Shown: piece by piece, positions 63,615 through 64,000 of the stretch | How the letters are laid out: each line of letters begins with the position of its first letter | Numbering within the stretch: position 1 is the first letter of the stretch | NCBI GenBank assembly: GCA_020348385.1 | Contig: CP070750.1 | Coordinates: 2,612,075-2,676,074 of the forward strand | DNA: 64,000 nucleotides | Reading direction: 5' to 3' | Source: Candidatus Aminicenantota bacterium | GTDB taxonomy: Bacteria > Acidobacteriota > Aminicenantia > Aminicenantales > Aminicenantaceae | Translations under genes and position numbers: made by a program | Notes under the pieces: generated by a model | Database searches by the model: none | What the model saw: only the letters and a program-made list of their open reading frames with translations | What the model was told of the DNA's origin: nothing

Positions 63615-64000
63615 ATGAAAATAAATAACGGGTGCAAAGCTATTATGGTCATACTGTTTCTGTTCTCGACTGTCAATTTTCACCTCGCTCAGAGTGGAAG
63701 GGGCAAAGGGAGGCTTAAAGGGGAAGTCTCAGATGAAAATGGCAATCCCATAGAAAATGCAAAGATTGTCATTACGAGTATAGAGTATCAAGATCTGAGT
63801 TTTGAAACCATATCGAATAAAAAGGGAAAATGGGCAGTTATCGGTTTAGGGTCAGGGATGTGGAGAGTAACAGTTACAGCAGAAGGTTATTCATCAGCAT
63901 ACACAGATACAAATGTCAAACAGCTCAAAAAAAATCGCAGAAAATACACACCATGCAAGCCTACAGCAACTAAATCGCCGGACGGAAGCCAAGTGCACGC
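63615..64000 (+). CDS. Secreted protein with carboxypeptidase-regulatory-like domain (3' end off window)
   Basis: The frame is open from ATG 63615 (GAGGA five bases upstream) to the right edge, 128 codons. A signal peptide covers about residues 1-26. The next about 80 residues form a CarboxypepD_reg-like beta-sandwich: GRLKGEVSDENGNPIENAKIVI, then SNKKGKWAVIGLGSGMWRVTVTAEGYSS. Such domains occur at the start of TonB-dependent receptors and of large secreted or surface proteins; which applies here cannot be seen. It was probably not expressed with the upstream lipoprotein, given the gap of about 690 bp. Confidence 0.75.
   Translation, partial: MKINNGCKAIMVILFLFSTVNFHLAQSGRGKGRLKGEVSDENGNPIENAKIVITSIEYQDLSFETISNKKGKWAVIGLGSGMWRVTVTAEGYSSAYTDTNVKQLKKNRRKYTPCKPTATKSPDGSQVH

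Overview
The window looks like chromosomal DNA from an uncultivated, Gram-negative, probably anaerobic bacterium that lives on complex glycans. Evidence: many secreted or lipoprotein signal sequences, several Tat (RRxFLK-type) leaders, an oxygen-sensitive radical-SAM sulfatase maturase, rubredoxin-like and ferredoxin-like domains, and a GC content that looks mid-range. No rRNA, tRNA, ribosomal protein or other phylogenetic marker is present. The gene style (Tat-exported sulfatases, Gfo/Idh/MocA and aldo-keto reductases, DUF5009, GH127, no SusC/SusD pair) suggests something like Candidatus Aminicenantes or another Acidobacteriota-like lineage, but this is a low-confidence guess.

Region 1 (1-22.5 kb) is a glycan-utilisation island, almost all on the minus strand. 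A ten-gene run from 22463 down to 7195 encodes a Gfo/Idh/MocA oxidoreductase, an SSS-type sodium symporter, a PfkB sugar kinase, an iron alcohol dehydrogenase, three tandem paralogues of an uncharacterised LamG-fused secreted family (with a zinc alcohol dehydrogenase between two of them), a sulfatase and a dienelactone-hydrolase-like enzyme. A second run (5873 to below 1) encodes a GH9 enzyme, a DUF5009/NagX-like acyltransferase, a GH20-like lipoprotein and a PhoD-like phosphatase with an extra N-terminal domain. Between the two runs, on the plus strand and behind its own good promoter, is the anaerobic sulfatase-maturing enzyme that would activate the three Cys-type sulfatases of the window.

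Region 2 (22.5-47.3 kb) continues the theme: a second sulfatase, a DPP-IV-like peptidase, a pair of paralogous secreted beta-propeller proteins behind a strong promoter and a structured leader, then a GH2 beta-galactosidase/N-sulfoglucosamine-type sulfatase/SAM methyltransferase operon, a VanW protein, a PLP decarboxylase, a GH127 beta-L-arabinofuranosidase, an unknown secreted protein, a rubredoxin-glutamate-synthase-like flavoprotein translationally coupled to a membrane dihaem cytochrome, an aminotransferase and an aldo-keto reductase with two iron-sulfur motifs. The implied scheme is extracytoplasmic desulfation and hydrolysis of a sulfated glycan, sodium-driven uptake, then oxidation, reduction and phosphorylation of the sugar in the cytoplasm.

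Region 3 (47.4-64 kb) is different. It starts with a degraded ferredoxin-nitroreductase gene, followed by a near-consensus sigma-70 promoter driving a surface-glycan assembly operon (GT2, GT4, large GT-C-like membrane enzyme, Wzx-type flippase). Convergent to it lie a SPASM radical-SAM enzyme and a GT4 gene broken by two in-frame TGA codons. A sulfotransferase overlapping a DUF6473-like gene, an adenosine deaminase, a small membrane protein, a GC-rich GT87-like gene, a lipoprotein, a mostly non-coding stretch and the start of a carboxypeptidase-regulatory-domain protein complete the window. The cell may therefore both remove sulfate from food glycans and add sulfate to its own surface glycan.
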